This document shows positions 35,418 through 44,058 of a stretch of DNA of 64,000 bases, piece by piece. The position numbers and the translations under genes were made by a program. The notes under the pieces were generated by a model. That model did not search any database, was not told the DNA's origin, and was given only the letters and a program-made list of their open reading frames with translations. The stretch is from Nocardioides piscis (GTDB taxonomy: Bacteria; Actinomycetota; Actinomycetes; Propionibacteriales; Nocardioidaceae). Position 1 is the first letter of the stretch. Every line of letters begins with the position of its first letter. The DNA is taken from the NCBI RefSeq assembly GCF_011300215.1, contig NZ_CP049866.1, positions 1,426,001-1,490,000 on the forward strand, written 5' to 3'.

Positions 35418-36331
35418 CAGAAGTAGCCTTCCTTCTTGCGGTCTTCCATGGCCGCTTCGGAGAACCGGTCGTCACCGCGGGTCGCCCCGCGCTCGGTGAC
35501 CCGGGCGATCGCGATCTCGTCGATGATCTCGGCGGTGGTCGAGGCGGTCGACTCCACGCAGCCGGTCTGCGACTTGTCGCCGACCGTGCGGAAGCGGACC
35601 ATCTTGGTCTCGACCTTCTCGTCGCCCTTGGGCTGCACCGCGTCGGAGACCGAGAGCCACATGCCGTCGCGGAGGATGACCTCGCGCTCGTGGGCGAAGT
35701 AGATCGCCGGGATCTCGATCTGCTCGCGGTCGATGTAGTGCCAGATGTCGAGCTCGGTCCAGTTGGACAGCGGGAAGATCCGCATGTGCTCACCGGAGTG
35801 GATGCGGCCGTTGTAGAGGCTCCACAGCTCGGGACGCTGCATCTTGGGGTCCCACTGGCCGAACTCGTCGCGGTGGGAATAGACGCGCTCCTTGGCGCGG
35901 GCCTTCTCCTCGTCGCGGCGCCCGCCACCGAAGGCGGCCGTGAAGCCGTTCTCCTCGATCGCGTTGAGCAGGGCGCCGATCTGCTGGCGGTTGCGGCTAG
36001 TCTTGCCGTCGTCGATCACGATGCCCTTGGCGATCGCGTCCTCGACACTCGCGATGTGGATGCGGGCGCCGAGGCGCTGGACCCAGTTGTCGCGGGTGGA
36101 GAGGACCTCGTCGAAGTCGAGGCCGGTGTCGACCTGGAGCAGCGGGAAGGGGAGTTTGGCCGGATAGAAGGCCTTCTCCGCCAGCCGCAGCATGACGATC
36201 GAGTCCTTGCCGCCCGAGAACATCAGGACCGGCTTCTCGAACTCGGCCGCGACCTCACGGAAGATGTGGATCGACTCGGCCTCGAGCTGGTCGAGCTGAC
36301 TCAGCTGATAGTCGACGTGCGTCTGGGTCAT
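35417..36331 (-). CDS. cysD: Sulfate adenylyltransferase subunit 2 CysD
   Basis: A 304-aa PP-loop enzyme: VLMFSGGKDSIVMLRL (SGGKDS), FGGGRRDEEKARAKER and FPLSNWTELDIWHYI. It adenylates sulfate with CysN. ATG 36331 (MTQTHVDYQLSQLDQLE) is the family start; the long extension upstream is a mirror of the kinase gene. A TAGCAT box lies about 40 nt upstream. Confidence 0.95.
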   Translation of the reverse strand: MTQTHVDYQLSQLDQLEAESIHIFREVAAEFEKPVLMFSGGKDSIVMLRLAEKAFYPAKLPFPLLQVDTGLDFDEVLSTRDNWVQRLGARIHIASVEDAIAKGIVIDDGKTSRNRQQIGALLNAIEENGFTAAFGGGRRDEEKARAKERVYSHRDEFGQWDPKMQRPELWSLYNGRIHSGEHMRIFPLSNWTELDIWHYIDREQIEIPAIYFAHEREVILRDGMWLSVSDAVQPKGDEKVETKMVRFRTVGDKSQTGCVESTASTTAEIIDEIAIARVTERGATRGDDRFSEAAMEDRKKEGYF

Positions 36332-36365
36332 GGGAACGGAGAGCCTCTCGTTGGACAGCGCCGAC

Positions 36366-36371
36366 ATGCTA
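36366..36371 (-). promoter_or_regulatory. Possible -10 box (TAGCAT) for cysD-cysN
   Basis: TAGCAT on the minus strand fits TANNNT and would start transcription near 36359, leaving a short 5' leader with GAGAGG before ATG 36331. Position in the 107-nt gap between kinase stop and cysD supports it; no -35 was identified. Confidence 0.35.
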
Positions 36372-36438
36372 TCCGGCATTGGGGCGGCTGCTGAACTGAC
36401 GCCGCAGTGAAGGACTGGCGCGGGGTCGCCGGCGCCGT

Positions 36439-37916
36439 TCAGCCCCGGCGGCTCGTCGGGGTCACGTCGCCCCGGCGCTCCTTCTCGGCCCTGGCCCTGA
36501 CCCGGGCCTCTTCCTTGGTCTCCCGTGCGGCCCGCTTGCCTCCGGTCTGTCCGCTCCGCTCGAGGGCATCGCCGTAGCCGTAGCCGTACCCGTAGCCGTA
36601 GCCGCCGGACGAGCTGCTGGCCGGGCTCCGGTTGACCACGATGCCGAGCGCCTTCGACCCGACGGCCTCGAGCCGCTCCAACGCGTGGGTGAGCTGGTCC
36701 TTCGTGGTCTTCTTGTGGCGGACGACGACGACAGCCCCGTCGGCCTGGTTGGCCAGCAGCGCTGCATCGGTGACGGGCAGTAGCGGTGGGGCGTCCAGGA
36801 TCACGAGGTCGAAGCGCGCCCGCAGGTCGGAGAGCAAGGTCTCCATCGCGTGCGACTGCAACAGCTCGGAGGGGTTGGGTGGGACCGGCCCGCACAGCAG
36901 GACCTGGAGCCCACTGTCGCCATACGGCTGGAGCGCGTCGTCCAGCGACACCTTGCCGAGCAGGACGCTGGTGGTGCCCACCGCACCGTCCAGGTCGAGC
37001 TTGGGGGCGAGGCGCGGACGGCGCAGGTCGGCCTCGACCAGCGCGACGCTGCGATCGGCGAGGGCCATGGACAACGCGAGGTTGATCGCGGTCGTCGACT
37101 TGCCCTCACCGGGGAGGGCGCTCGTCATCACGATGACCTTCTGGTCCTCGTCGATCTCGACATATTGCATGTTGGTGCGCAGCACCCGGAACGACTCGGC
37201 CCACGGCGTCGCCTTCTTGAGGGTCTCGCTCGGGGGAGCATGGCGGCGTCGTCCGCCACGATGTTGGCCAGGATCGGCGCGTCGGTGACGTCGGTGACGT
37301 CTGTGTTGGCCCGGATCGAGGTGTCGAGCAGCTCGCGGGCCACGGCCAGGCCGAGACCCAGCAACAGGCCCAGCACGGCCGCCAGGGCGAGGTTGCGAAC
37401 GGGATCGGGCGACACCGGGTCGCTGGTCTCCTGCGCGTCATCGACGATCGTCGCCTTGATCGGTGCCTCACGCTTGCCTTCGGGTGTCTCGAGCTCGTCG
37501 ACGAGGTCTTGGAGCTCCTCCGCATAGGACTGCGCAAGATCACGGGCCACCTCGGACTCGGGGTTGGTGACGGTGATCTCGAGCAGGACGGTCTCAGGCA
37601 CCACGGTCGCGGTGACCATGCTCGGAAGGTCGGCGGGATCGAGATCGGCGTCGAGGGCCTCGACGACCCGCTCGGCCAGCTCCCGGCTGCCGACGAGGTC
37701 GGCATAGGAGGTGACACGCTGCGTTGCATAGGCCCCGCCCGCGAAGGTCGTGCTGTCGTCCGCCTGGCTCGTGGACACGAACAACCTCGTCGAGGACTCG
37801 AATTGCGGCGTCGCGGTGAACGAGAGGATGGCGGCGATGGCCACGACGACGCCAAGACTGGCCACGACGATGCGCCACCTGCGTCGGAGGGTCAGCCAAT
37901 AGTCCTTCAGGTCCAT
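36439..37916 (-). CDS. Wzc/CpsD-type tyrosine kinase (BY-kinase) 2, frameshifted
   Basis: First frame from ATG 37916: Wzz domain with helix IVVASLGVVVAIAAILSF and second helix LAAVLGLLLGLGLAVA, ending sensibly at ADDAAMLP. Second frame continues RTNMQYVEIDEDQKVIVMTS, Walker A PGEGKST, A' EADLRRP, Walker B LVILDAPPLLPVTD, and a striking tail GGYGYGYGYGYGD followed by a basic end. A sixth base in the G5 run 37232-37236 (coding C5) yields MLPPSETLKKATPWAESFRV and an about 492-aa protein. The YG repeat is the autophosphorylated Tyr cluster, encoded by near-perfect 6-bp repeats (36575-36605). Upstream GGAAG at 9 nt supports ATG 37916. Diverges from the CapD-like gene at 38085. Confidence 0.87.
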
Positions 37917-38084
37917 TTGTTGTGACTTCCGTCGCTTTCGATGCACAGGATGGCAACATCTTTGCCATTCGCCTCGGTCAACTCTAACCAGGAGCGAGTA
38001 TCCACGTTATGCACAGCGGGCCCCTCTTCGGGGAGTGACCCAAACGGCGACCCGTCGTTGGACCAGTGGTCTAGGGGGACCTCC

Positions 38085-39905
38085 ATGATCGATCTTTTCT
38101 CGAAGCTGCGGCGTCGTCGCGCAGCGCTGGTGGCTGCGTATGACCTGTCGATGTGGGTCGTCGCCTTCGTGCTGTGCGCGCTGATCCGCTATGACGGAGT
38201 GGCGCAACCCTCGTGGTCGCTGCTGCTGGTGACCGCCCTCGGCGCGGGCGCCGTCTATGTGTTCGTGGCACGGGGCTTCCTCGTGCACCAGGGCCGGGCC
38301 AAGGTGGCCAGCCTGGACGAGTTCGTGCTGATCGGAACGGCCGCGGCGACCACCGGCGTCATCGTCACGCTCGCCAACCTGCTGCCCATCCTGGTCGCGC
38401 GCAGCGTCCCGATGGGCGCGACCGTCTTCTTCATGGTGCTGGCCACCTCTGGTCGAGCCGTATGGCGCGTGCTGAAGGAGAAGGACGAGAAGTCGCTCCA
38501 GGTCGAGGGAGGCCGCCGGGTGTTGCTCATCGGCGCCGGGGAAGCGGCCCAGGAGCTGGTTCGCTCGATGGTGCGCGATCCTCAGCACGAGTGGCGCCCG
38601 GTCGGCATGCTGGACGACGACCCGCACAAGCGTCGCTTGCGCGTCCGGGGCGTGCCCGTGCTGGGGGCGACCGAGGAGCTTGCTGATGCAGTGGCGCGCT
38701 ATGACGCCTCCACCGTCGTGATCGCCATACCGAGCGCGTCGGCCGACGTCATCGCCCGGCTGCGGCTCGCGGCCGTCGCGGCGGGGGCTGAGGTCAAGGT
38801 CCTCCCCGCGACCTCGCAGCTGCTGACCGACCACGTCGGGATCCGCGACATCCGCGACATCAACCTCACCGACGTGCTCGGCCGCAACCAGCTCGACACC
38901 GACATCGGCGCCATCGCCGGCTATCTCACCGGCCGGCGGGTGCTCGTGACCGGCGCCGGTGGCTCGATCGGCTCCGAGCTGTGTCGTCAGATCAGCCGGT
39001 TCGACCCCGCAGAGCTGATGATGCTGGACCGGGACGAGTCGGCGCTGCACGCTGTGCAGCTGTCCATCCACGGACGCGCCCTGCTCGACTCCAACGAGGT
39101 CATCCTCAACGACATCCGCGACCTGACGGCACTGCGCGCAATCTTCGAGCGGCGCCGACCCGAGGTCGTCTTCCACGCGGCGGCCCTCAAGCACCTGCCG
39201 ATGCTCGAGCAATATCCCGACGAGGCGGTCAAGAGCAACGTCGTGGGGACGTTCAACGTCCTCGAGGCAGCTCGCAGCACGGGGGTCGAACGCTTCGTCA
39301 ACATCTCGACCGACAAGGCCGCCAACCCCGCGAGCGTGCTGGGCTATTCGAAGCGGGTCGCCGAACGCCTCACCACCACCTTCGCCGAGCTCGCTGACGG
39401 CACCTATCTCTCGGTCCGCTTCGGCAACGTCCTCGGGTCGAGGGGATCGGTGCTCACCTCCTTCGCCAAGCAGATCGCCGCCGGCGGGCCCGTGACCGTG
39501 ACCGACCCGGACGTCACCCGCTACTTCATGACGATCGAGGAGGCGTGCCAGCTCGTGGTCCAGGCCGGGGCCATCGGACGCGACGGCGAGGCCCTCGTGC
39601 TCGACATGGGTGCACCCATCCGCATCGTCGATGTCGCGCGCCAGCTGATCAGGCAGTCGGGGCAGCAGGTCGACATCGAGTTCACCGGCCTGCGGCCGGG
39701 CGAGAAGCTGCACGAGGAGCTCTTCGCCGACGACGAGCCCCAGGACGTCCGACCCTCCCACCCGCTCGTCTCCCACGTGCCGGTGCCGCGCCTCGAGGTC
39801 GACACGGCGCTCGCGCTGCCACGGGCCGGCGAGCCGTTGGACATCACGCGGGCCCTGGCAGGGCTGTGCCTGCAGGGTGACATCGTCCCCGAGGTCGTCG
39901 GGTAG
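38085..39905 (+). CDS. Membrane nucleotide-sugar 4,6-dehydratase, PglF/CapD-like (second copy)
   Basis: A 606-aa protein with N-terminal helices (LSMWVVAFVLCALIRY, LLLVTALGAGAVYVFVA and two more), VLLIGAGEAAQELV, then the SDR domain TGAGGSIGSELCRQISR and STDKAANPASVLGYSK. Very similar throughout to the protein at 9996. Start 38085 follows GGGGGAC; a longer frame to 37941 overlaps the divergent kinase. Makes a UDP-4-keto-6-deoxy-hexosamine in the family. Confidence 0.9.
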   Translation: MIDLFSKLRRRRAALVAAYDLSMWVVAFVLCALIRYDGVAQPSWSLLLVTALGAGAVYVFVARGFLVHQGRAKVASLDEFVLIGTAAATTGVIVTLANLLPILVARSVPMGATVFFMVLATSGRAVWRVLKEKDEKSLQVEGGRRVLLIGAGEAAQELVRSMVRDPQHEWRPVGMLDDDPHKRRLRVRGVPVLGATEELADAVARYDASTVVIAIPSASADVIARLRLAAVAAGAEVKVLPATSQLLTDHVGIRDIRDINLTDVLGRNQLDTDIGAIAGYLTGRRVLVTGAGGSIGSELCRQISRFDPAELMMLDRDESALHAVQLSIHGRALLDSNEVILNDIRDLTALRAIFERRRPEVVFHAAALKHLPMLEQYPDEAVKSNVVGTFNVLEAARSTGVERFVNISTDKAANPASVLGYSKRVAERLTTTFAELADGTYLSVRFGNVLGSRGSVLTSFAKQIAAGGPVTVTDPDVTRYFMTIEEACQLVVQAGAIGRDGEALVLDMGAPIRIVDVARQLIRQSGQQVDIEFTGLRPGEKLHEELFADDEPQDVRPSHPLVSHVPVPRLEVDTALALPRAGEPLDITRALAGLCLQGDIVPEVVG

Positions 39906-39914
39906 CAGCCGCAT

Positions 39915-39936
39915 CTTCACCCTCCTTCGGGTGAAG
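39915..39936 (+). terminator. Hairpin after the CapD-like gene
   Basis: CTTCACCC / GGGTGAAG form an 8-bp stem with a 6-nt loop 9 nt after the stop. No U-rich tail follows, so termination is possible but unproven. Confidence 0.4.
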
Positions 39937-40018
39937 GAAGTCAAAGACTTGACCACTTCGCTGGTCAGTGGTCGACCGGGCGCTTACTTTGTAAATCCGC
40001 TCGCCCAAGGGACACCAC

Positions 40019-41149
40019 ATGCGCCATTCCCGGTTGGCCGCGCTCGTCGCGACTCTCCTCGCCGCTGTCATCACGCTCGCTGCGCCCACGACGGCGCCCG
40101 CTGGCAGCGCGCCACCTGCGCAGACCGCCTCGCTGCGCGCCTTGCCGCAGCTCGCCGACGCAGGCACGACGCCGAGCCCGGCGGCAGCGGCCCTGACGAC
40201 CCTGGAGGCGGCCTTCACGCCCGTGGTCCCCGGCCGGACGGCGATCCTGCAGGCCAAGCGGGGCCGTCAGTGGGTCGAGACGGCTCGCGGCAGCCAGGAC
40301 TCCGGCGGGCGGGTGAGCTTCCAGTCGGCATACGCCCTCAACGGCGTCCCGGAGACCTATCGCGTCCTCGCTGCCAGGGACCAGGCCTACAAAGAGACGG
40401 CCTCGGGCAGCGTCCGCACCGACGCCTGGGGCACCCCGATCTTCTCCGACGAGTTCGCCGGCACGACGCTGTCACCGCCGTGGGACCACCGCTACCAGGG
40501 CTATGAGGTGCCGAGCCGCTCGTGCTCGAAGACCGATCCACGGGCCACCGCGGTCGGTGGCGGTGTGCTGGCCCTGCGGGTGCTCGATGACCCCGACCGC
40601 GACGACGCGTGCACCTTCGCCCTCAACGGCCAGCAGCAGAGCACCTTCCACCGCATCAACGGCCACGTCGGCACCCAGGGTCGCTTCTCCTACCGCTATG
40701 GCGTGGCCGCCGCCCGGGTGAAGTTCCACGACCCGCGCGGCCAGCACGGCGCGTTCTGGCTCCAGCCCCAAGGCAGCGGGTATGGCGCCGAGATCGACGT
40801 GATCGAGTGGTTCGGCAACGGGTCGGGCGGGCTGACCAACAGCGTGTGGGACTACAGCTCCGGCACGCCTGTCAGGGTCGCCGGCGGCTGGGTCCCCGAC
40901 CAGCCGTCCTTCGGCAGCGACTGGGCCGGGAGCTATCACGTCTTCTCGGTCGAGTGGACGCCGAGCGAGTATGTCTTCCGGATCGACGGGAAGGTGTCGT
41001 TGCGGACCGGTCAAGGAGTGGCGCAGACCGAGGAATACTTGATTCTCAGCCTGCTCGTCTCCAACTGGGAGATCCCCAACCTGCCCTCGCCCCAGAGCCT
41101 CCCTGCGACCATGGACGTCGACTGGGTCCGGGTCTGGCAGAAGGGCTGA
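40019..41149 (+). CDS. Secreted glycoside hydrolase family 16 (second copy)
   Basis: A 376-aa protein with Sec signal peptide (LAALVATLLAAVITLAAP, cleavage near APAGSA; no lipobox Cys, unlike the 4280 paralog). A short beta domain (about 50-130) precedes the GH16 domain with EIDVIE (Glu258, Asp260, Glu263). The ends VFSVEWTPSEYVFRIDGK and ATMDVDWVRVW match the paralog closely. Extracellular beta-glycanase probably acting on the local polysaccharide. Confidence 0.9.
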   Translation: MRHSRLAALVATLLAAVITLAAPTTAPAGSAPPAQTASLRALPQLADAGTTPSPAAAALTTLEAAFTPVVPGRTAILQAKRGRQWVETARGSQDSGGRVSFQSAYALNGVPETYRVLAARDQAYKETASGSVRTDAWGTPIFSDEFAGTTLSPPWDHRYQGYEVPSRSCSKTDPRATAVGGGVLALRVLDDPDRDDACTFALNGQQQSTFHRINGHVGTQGRFSYRYGVAAARVKFHDPRGQHGAFWLQPQGSGYGAEIDVIEWFGNGSGGLTNSVWDYSSGTPVRVAGGWVPDQPSFGSDWAGSYHVFSVEWTPSEYVFRIDGKVSLRTGQGVAQTEEYLILSLLVSNWEIPNLPSPQSLPATMDVDWVRVWQKG

Positions 41150-41203
41150 GGCGAGGTCTGCCTCTTGCCCTGCGTCCCCGCGCGGGGTGCGAGGATGCGA
41201 GGC

Positions 41204-42024
41204 GTGACCACACCACTCCTCATCACCGTGGCGCCCACCGGCGCCGAGACCACCAAGGCCGACTGCCCCCAGCTCCCCACCACCCCCGAGGAGCTCGCGC
41301 AGACCGCCGCCGACTGCGAGGCCGCCGGCGCCGCGATGATCCACATCCACGTGCGCGACGCGGCCCATGCGCCGACGCTCGACCAGGGTCTGCTGCGCGA
41401 GTGGGTCGCAGCCGTGCGGTCGGCCTCGTCGCTGGTCGTGCAGCTCTCGACCGGGGGTTCGGTGCACGACCCGCTCGAGGAGCGGCTCAAGGTGCTCGAC
41501 GCCCAACCCGACAGCTGCAGCCTGACCATGGGCACCACCAACTTCGGCGACGACGTCTTCCTCAACCCCTGGCCGTTCGTCGCAGAGCTCTATCAGCTGG
41601 CCCTCGAACGCGGCGTCGCGCCCGAGTTCGAGCTCTTCGACCTCGGGCAGGTGCATGCGCTCGGGCGGCTGCTGTCGACATACGGCCCTCCCGCCGGCGG
41701 GAAGGTGCACTGCGACTTCGTGATGGGCGTCCCCGGGGGGATGCCGGGGACGGCGCCGGCGCTGGTCGCGGGCGTCCAGGCCCTGCCGCCGGAGGTGACG
41801 TCGTGGGCGGCCACCGGGATCGGCCGCTCGACCCTGTCGGTCGCCCTCGCCTCGCTGTCGATGGGGGCCACCTGCGCGTGGGCATGGAGGACGTCCTCAC
41901 GATCAGCCGCGGGGTGCCGGTGGAGTCCAACGCCCAGCTCGTCTCGCGGGCCGTCTCCCTCGGCGAGATCGCGCAGCGGACGCCGATGTCGCCCGCCGAG
42001 TGTCGCGAGCTGCTGGGGATCTGA
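41204..42024 (+). CDS. BKACE (DUF849) family enzyme, frameshifted
   Basis: First frame from GTG 41204: VTTPLLITVAPTGAETTK, zinc ligands in AAMIHIHVRDA, LTMGTTNFGDDVF, then ATGIGRSTLSVALASLSMG. The second frame completes it: GHLRVGMEDVLTISRGVPVE to ECRELLGI. A sixth G in the run 41863-41867 joins them into about 273 aa, the family length. BKACE enzymes are Zn-dependent and condense a beta-keto acid with acetyl-CoA, as in 3-keto-5-aminohexanoate cleavage; this member's substrate is unknown. Follows GH16 by 54 nt. Confidence 0.85.
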
Positions 42025-42067
42025 CCGTCGCCGGACCTTCCCGCGGGCCTGGCGCCGGGGTGGCCCC

Positions 42068-42907
42068 TCAGGCCGTGGCTCTGAGCGTCTGCGCGGCCTG
42101 GACCGTGGCCACGACGTGCTCCGGCTCGAACATCACCTGCTCCCAGGTGAACCGCAGGACGGTCCACCCGGCCAGCACCAGGGCGTTGTAGCGGACGCAG
42201 TCGCGGTCGTGGTCGGCGCGGCTCGCGTGGCTGCCCCACGAGTCGGCCTCGATGGCGAGGCCGGTGAAGGGGTCGGCGAGGTCGGGGTGGAACGTGACCC
42301 GACCTGCAGTGACGGCCCACTGCGGCACGACCTCGATCCCGGCCTCGACCAGGATCGCTCGCAGGACCGACTCGAACGGGTTGGCGGCCAACGGGTTGGC
42401 GTGCTCGACCACGCGCCGGACGACCGCGCCCGCGTCGGCGGGCAGTGCTGCCAGGAGTGCCTCACGCGTCACGTCGCCGTGGCGTAGCGCGGAGTCGGCG
42501 ACCGTGAGCGCTTCGTCGAAACGCAGCTCAGCGGCGCAGTCGAGGACCGTGCGGACCTTCGACGTCGCCCAGCCGTCACGATCGCGACGGGGGAGCGGAC
42601 CCACGGCAAGCAGGGCGTCGACAGGGTGGGCAGGCTTCTCGGCGACCTGGACCTGCGGGAAGGGTGCCGGTCGCCTGGTCTCCCACTCCCAGTGCGCGGC
42701 CGCGGACAGCAGGCGCAGGTGTCCGTCGACCGCGGCTGCGACGGCCCGAGCCTCGTCCGCGCTCGGCAGGGCGTAGCGGTTGCGGGAGACGTGGAGCACC
42801 CGGCCGGCCGACACGGCACGGCGCAGCCGCTTGCGGCTGGTCAGGGCCAGCACGTCGGCAGCGGAGGCGATGCCGCCGAGGCGAGTCAGCGCGGCGACCG
42901 GGTCCAT
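42068..42907 (-). CDS. DUF559-type nuclease-like protein with AbiEi-like N-terminus
   Basis: A 279-aa protein starting MDPVAALTRLGGIASAADVL with a winged-helix-like N-terminus (TSRKRLRRAVSAGRVLHVSR), a middle domain and a C-terminal restriction-endonuclease-like fold: HPDLADPFTGLAIEADSWG, DHDRDCVRYNALVLAGWTVL. This is the common actinobacterial DUF559 architecture; function unknown, no antitoxin or toxin partner adjacent. The much longer frame upstream mirrors the TSUP gene. Confidence 0.78.
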   Translation of the reverse strand: MDPVAALTRLGGIASAADVLALTSRKRLRRAVSAGRVLHVSRNRYALPSADEARAVAAAVDGHLRLLSAAAHWEWETRRPAPFPQVQVAEKPAHPVDALLAVGPLPRRDRDGWATSKVRTVLDCAAELRFDEALTVADSALRHGDVTREALLAALPADAGAVVRRVVEHANPLAANPFESVLRAILVEAGIEVVPQWAVTAGRVTFHPDLADPFTGLAIEADSWGSHASRADHDRDCVRYNALVLAGWTVLRFTWEQVMFEPEHVVATVQAAQTLRATA

Positions 42908-43047
42908 GGACCCGAGTCTGCCGAGAGCCAGCGTCGACTGCGCGGGTCGTCCACAGGGGGCCACGACCTGGCGCAGGGCCAGCGACACGCCGTACGCCGA
43001 GGGCGACTCGCCGCACGTTTGGGCGGGCGTCGCGTCGGGGTGGCCCC

Positions 43048-44058
43048 TCAGCCGTCCTTGCGTTTCATCCCGACGAGCCCGGGCCGATAGTTCGGATCCT
43101 CGAGCTGGGCGATCGTCGGGGAGCCGAACATCGGCAACCCCTGGGTCTTGCGGAGGAAGCCCCACACGATCGGCAGCACGATCAGCACGAAGAGCCCGAC
43201 CCCGGCGATCAGCATCGGGTGGGTCTCGTCCTCGCCCGCTCCCAGCGGCGCCCAGCCGGCCTTGTCGAGCAGCGCGACGCCGCTCATGGTCAGGACGACG
43301 ACGATGCCGCGACGGATGATCGACTGCGGGACCTTCGGGGCGATCTTGGCGCCGATCAGGGTGCCGGGGACGGAGCCGATCACGAGCGGGATGAGGATCC
43401 CCCAGTCGAGGCCGTGGAGGAAGATGTTGGAGATCGCGGCCGCCATCACGAGGGGGACGGCCTGGACGAGGTCGGTGCCGACGAGCTTCACCGCGCTGAG
43501 CCCGGGATAGAGCATCAGCAGCGCGATCATGATCACCGAGCCCGAGCCGACGCTGGTGATGCCGACCAGCAGGCCGCCGAGGGCGCCGACCAGGAGGGTC
43601 GGAAGCGGCCGGATGGCCGGGTTCTCCTCGGCCTGGACGCCGCCGCCACGCACGCGCTTGAGGTTGATGTAGAGCCGCAGGGCATAGGTGGAGGCGGCGA
43701 AGAGCAGCGCGAAGCCGATGCAGAGCTTGAGGGTGTCGTCGAGGTCCTCGGGGTCGGCGAAGACCGAGACGAGATAGGGCCCCAGCAGGGCCATCGGGAC
43801 CGAGCCGATGATCAGCCACTTCGCCAGCTGCATGTTGGGTGAGCCCTCGCGCTTGTGCACGATCGCCCCGCCGGTCTTGTAGACCGCGGCGGCCGTCAGG
43901 TCGGCCGTGACGACCGCGGCCGCCTCCCCGACGCCGAGGAAGATCAGCGCCGGCGTCATCAGCGCGCCGCCGCCCATGCCGGTGAGCCCGACGACGATGC
44001 CGACCAGGAACCCCGCACCCAGGATCGACAGGGCGGTCAGGGTGATCAGGTCGGCCAT
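43048..44058 (-). CDS. TSUP (TauE/SafE) family sulfite/sulfonate exporter-like permease
   Basis: A 336-aa membrane protein with about eight helices in two repeats: GAGFLVGIVVGLTGMGGGAL and GALGGLLVGITSVGSGSVIM carry the family's glycine-rich signature. Probably moves a sulfur oxyanion across the membrane. Its ATG shares a base with the stop of the APS kinase fusion (TGATG), so the two are co-translated, supporting a sulfur role. Confidence 0.87.
   Translation of the reverse strand: MADLITLTALSILGAGFLVGIVVGLTGMGGGALMTPALIFLGVGEAAAVVTADLTAAAVYKTGGAIVHKREGSPNMQLAKWLIIGSVPMALLGPYLVSVFADPEDLDDTLKLCIGFALLFAASTYALRLYINLKRVRGGGVQAEENPAIRPLPTLLVGALGGLLVGITSVGSGSVIMIALLMLYPGLSAVKLVGTDLVQAVPLVMAAAISNIFLHGLDWGILIPLVIGSVPGTLIGAKIAPKVPQSIIRRGIVVVLTMSGVALLDKAGWAPLGAGEDETHPMLIAGVGLFVLIVLPIVWGFLRKTQGLPMFGSPTIAQLEDPNYRPGLVGMKRKDG

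Noticed and set aside
42068..42907. Type IV toxin-antitoxin (AbiE) system
   Set aside because: Only an AbiEi-like N-terminal segment is seen, fused to a DUF559 fold; no AbiEii nucleotidyltransferase partner is adjacent.
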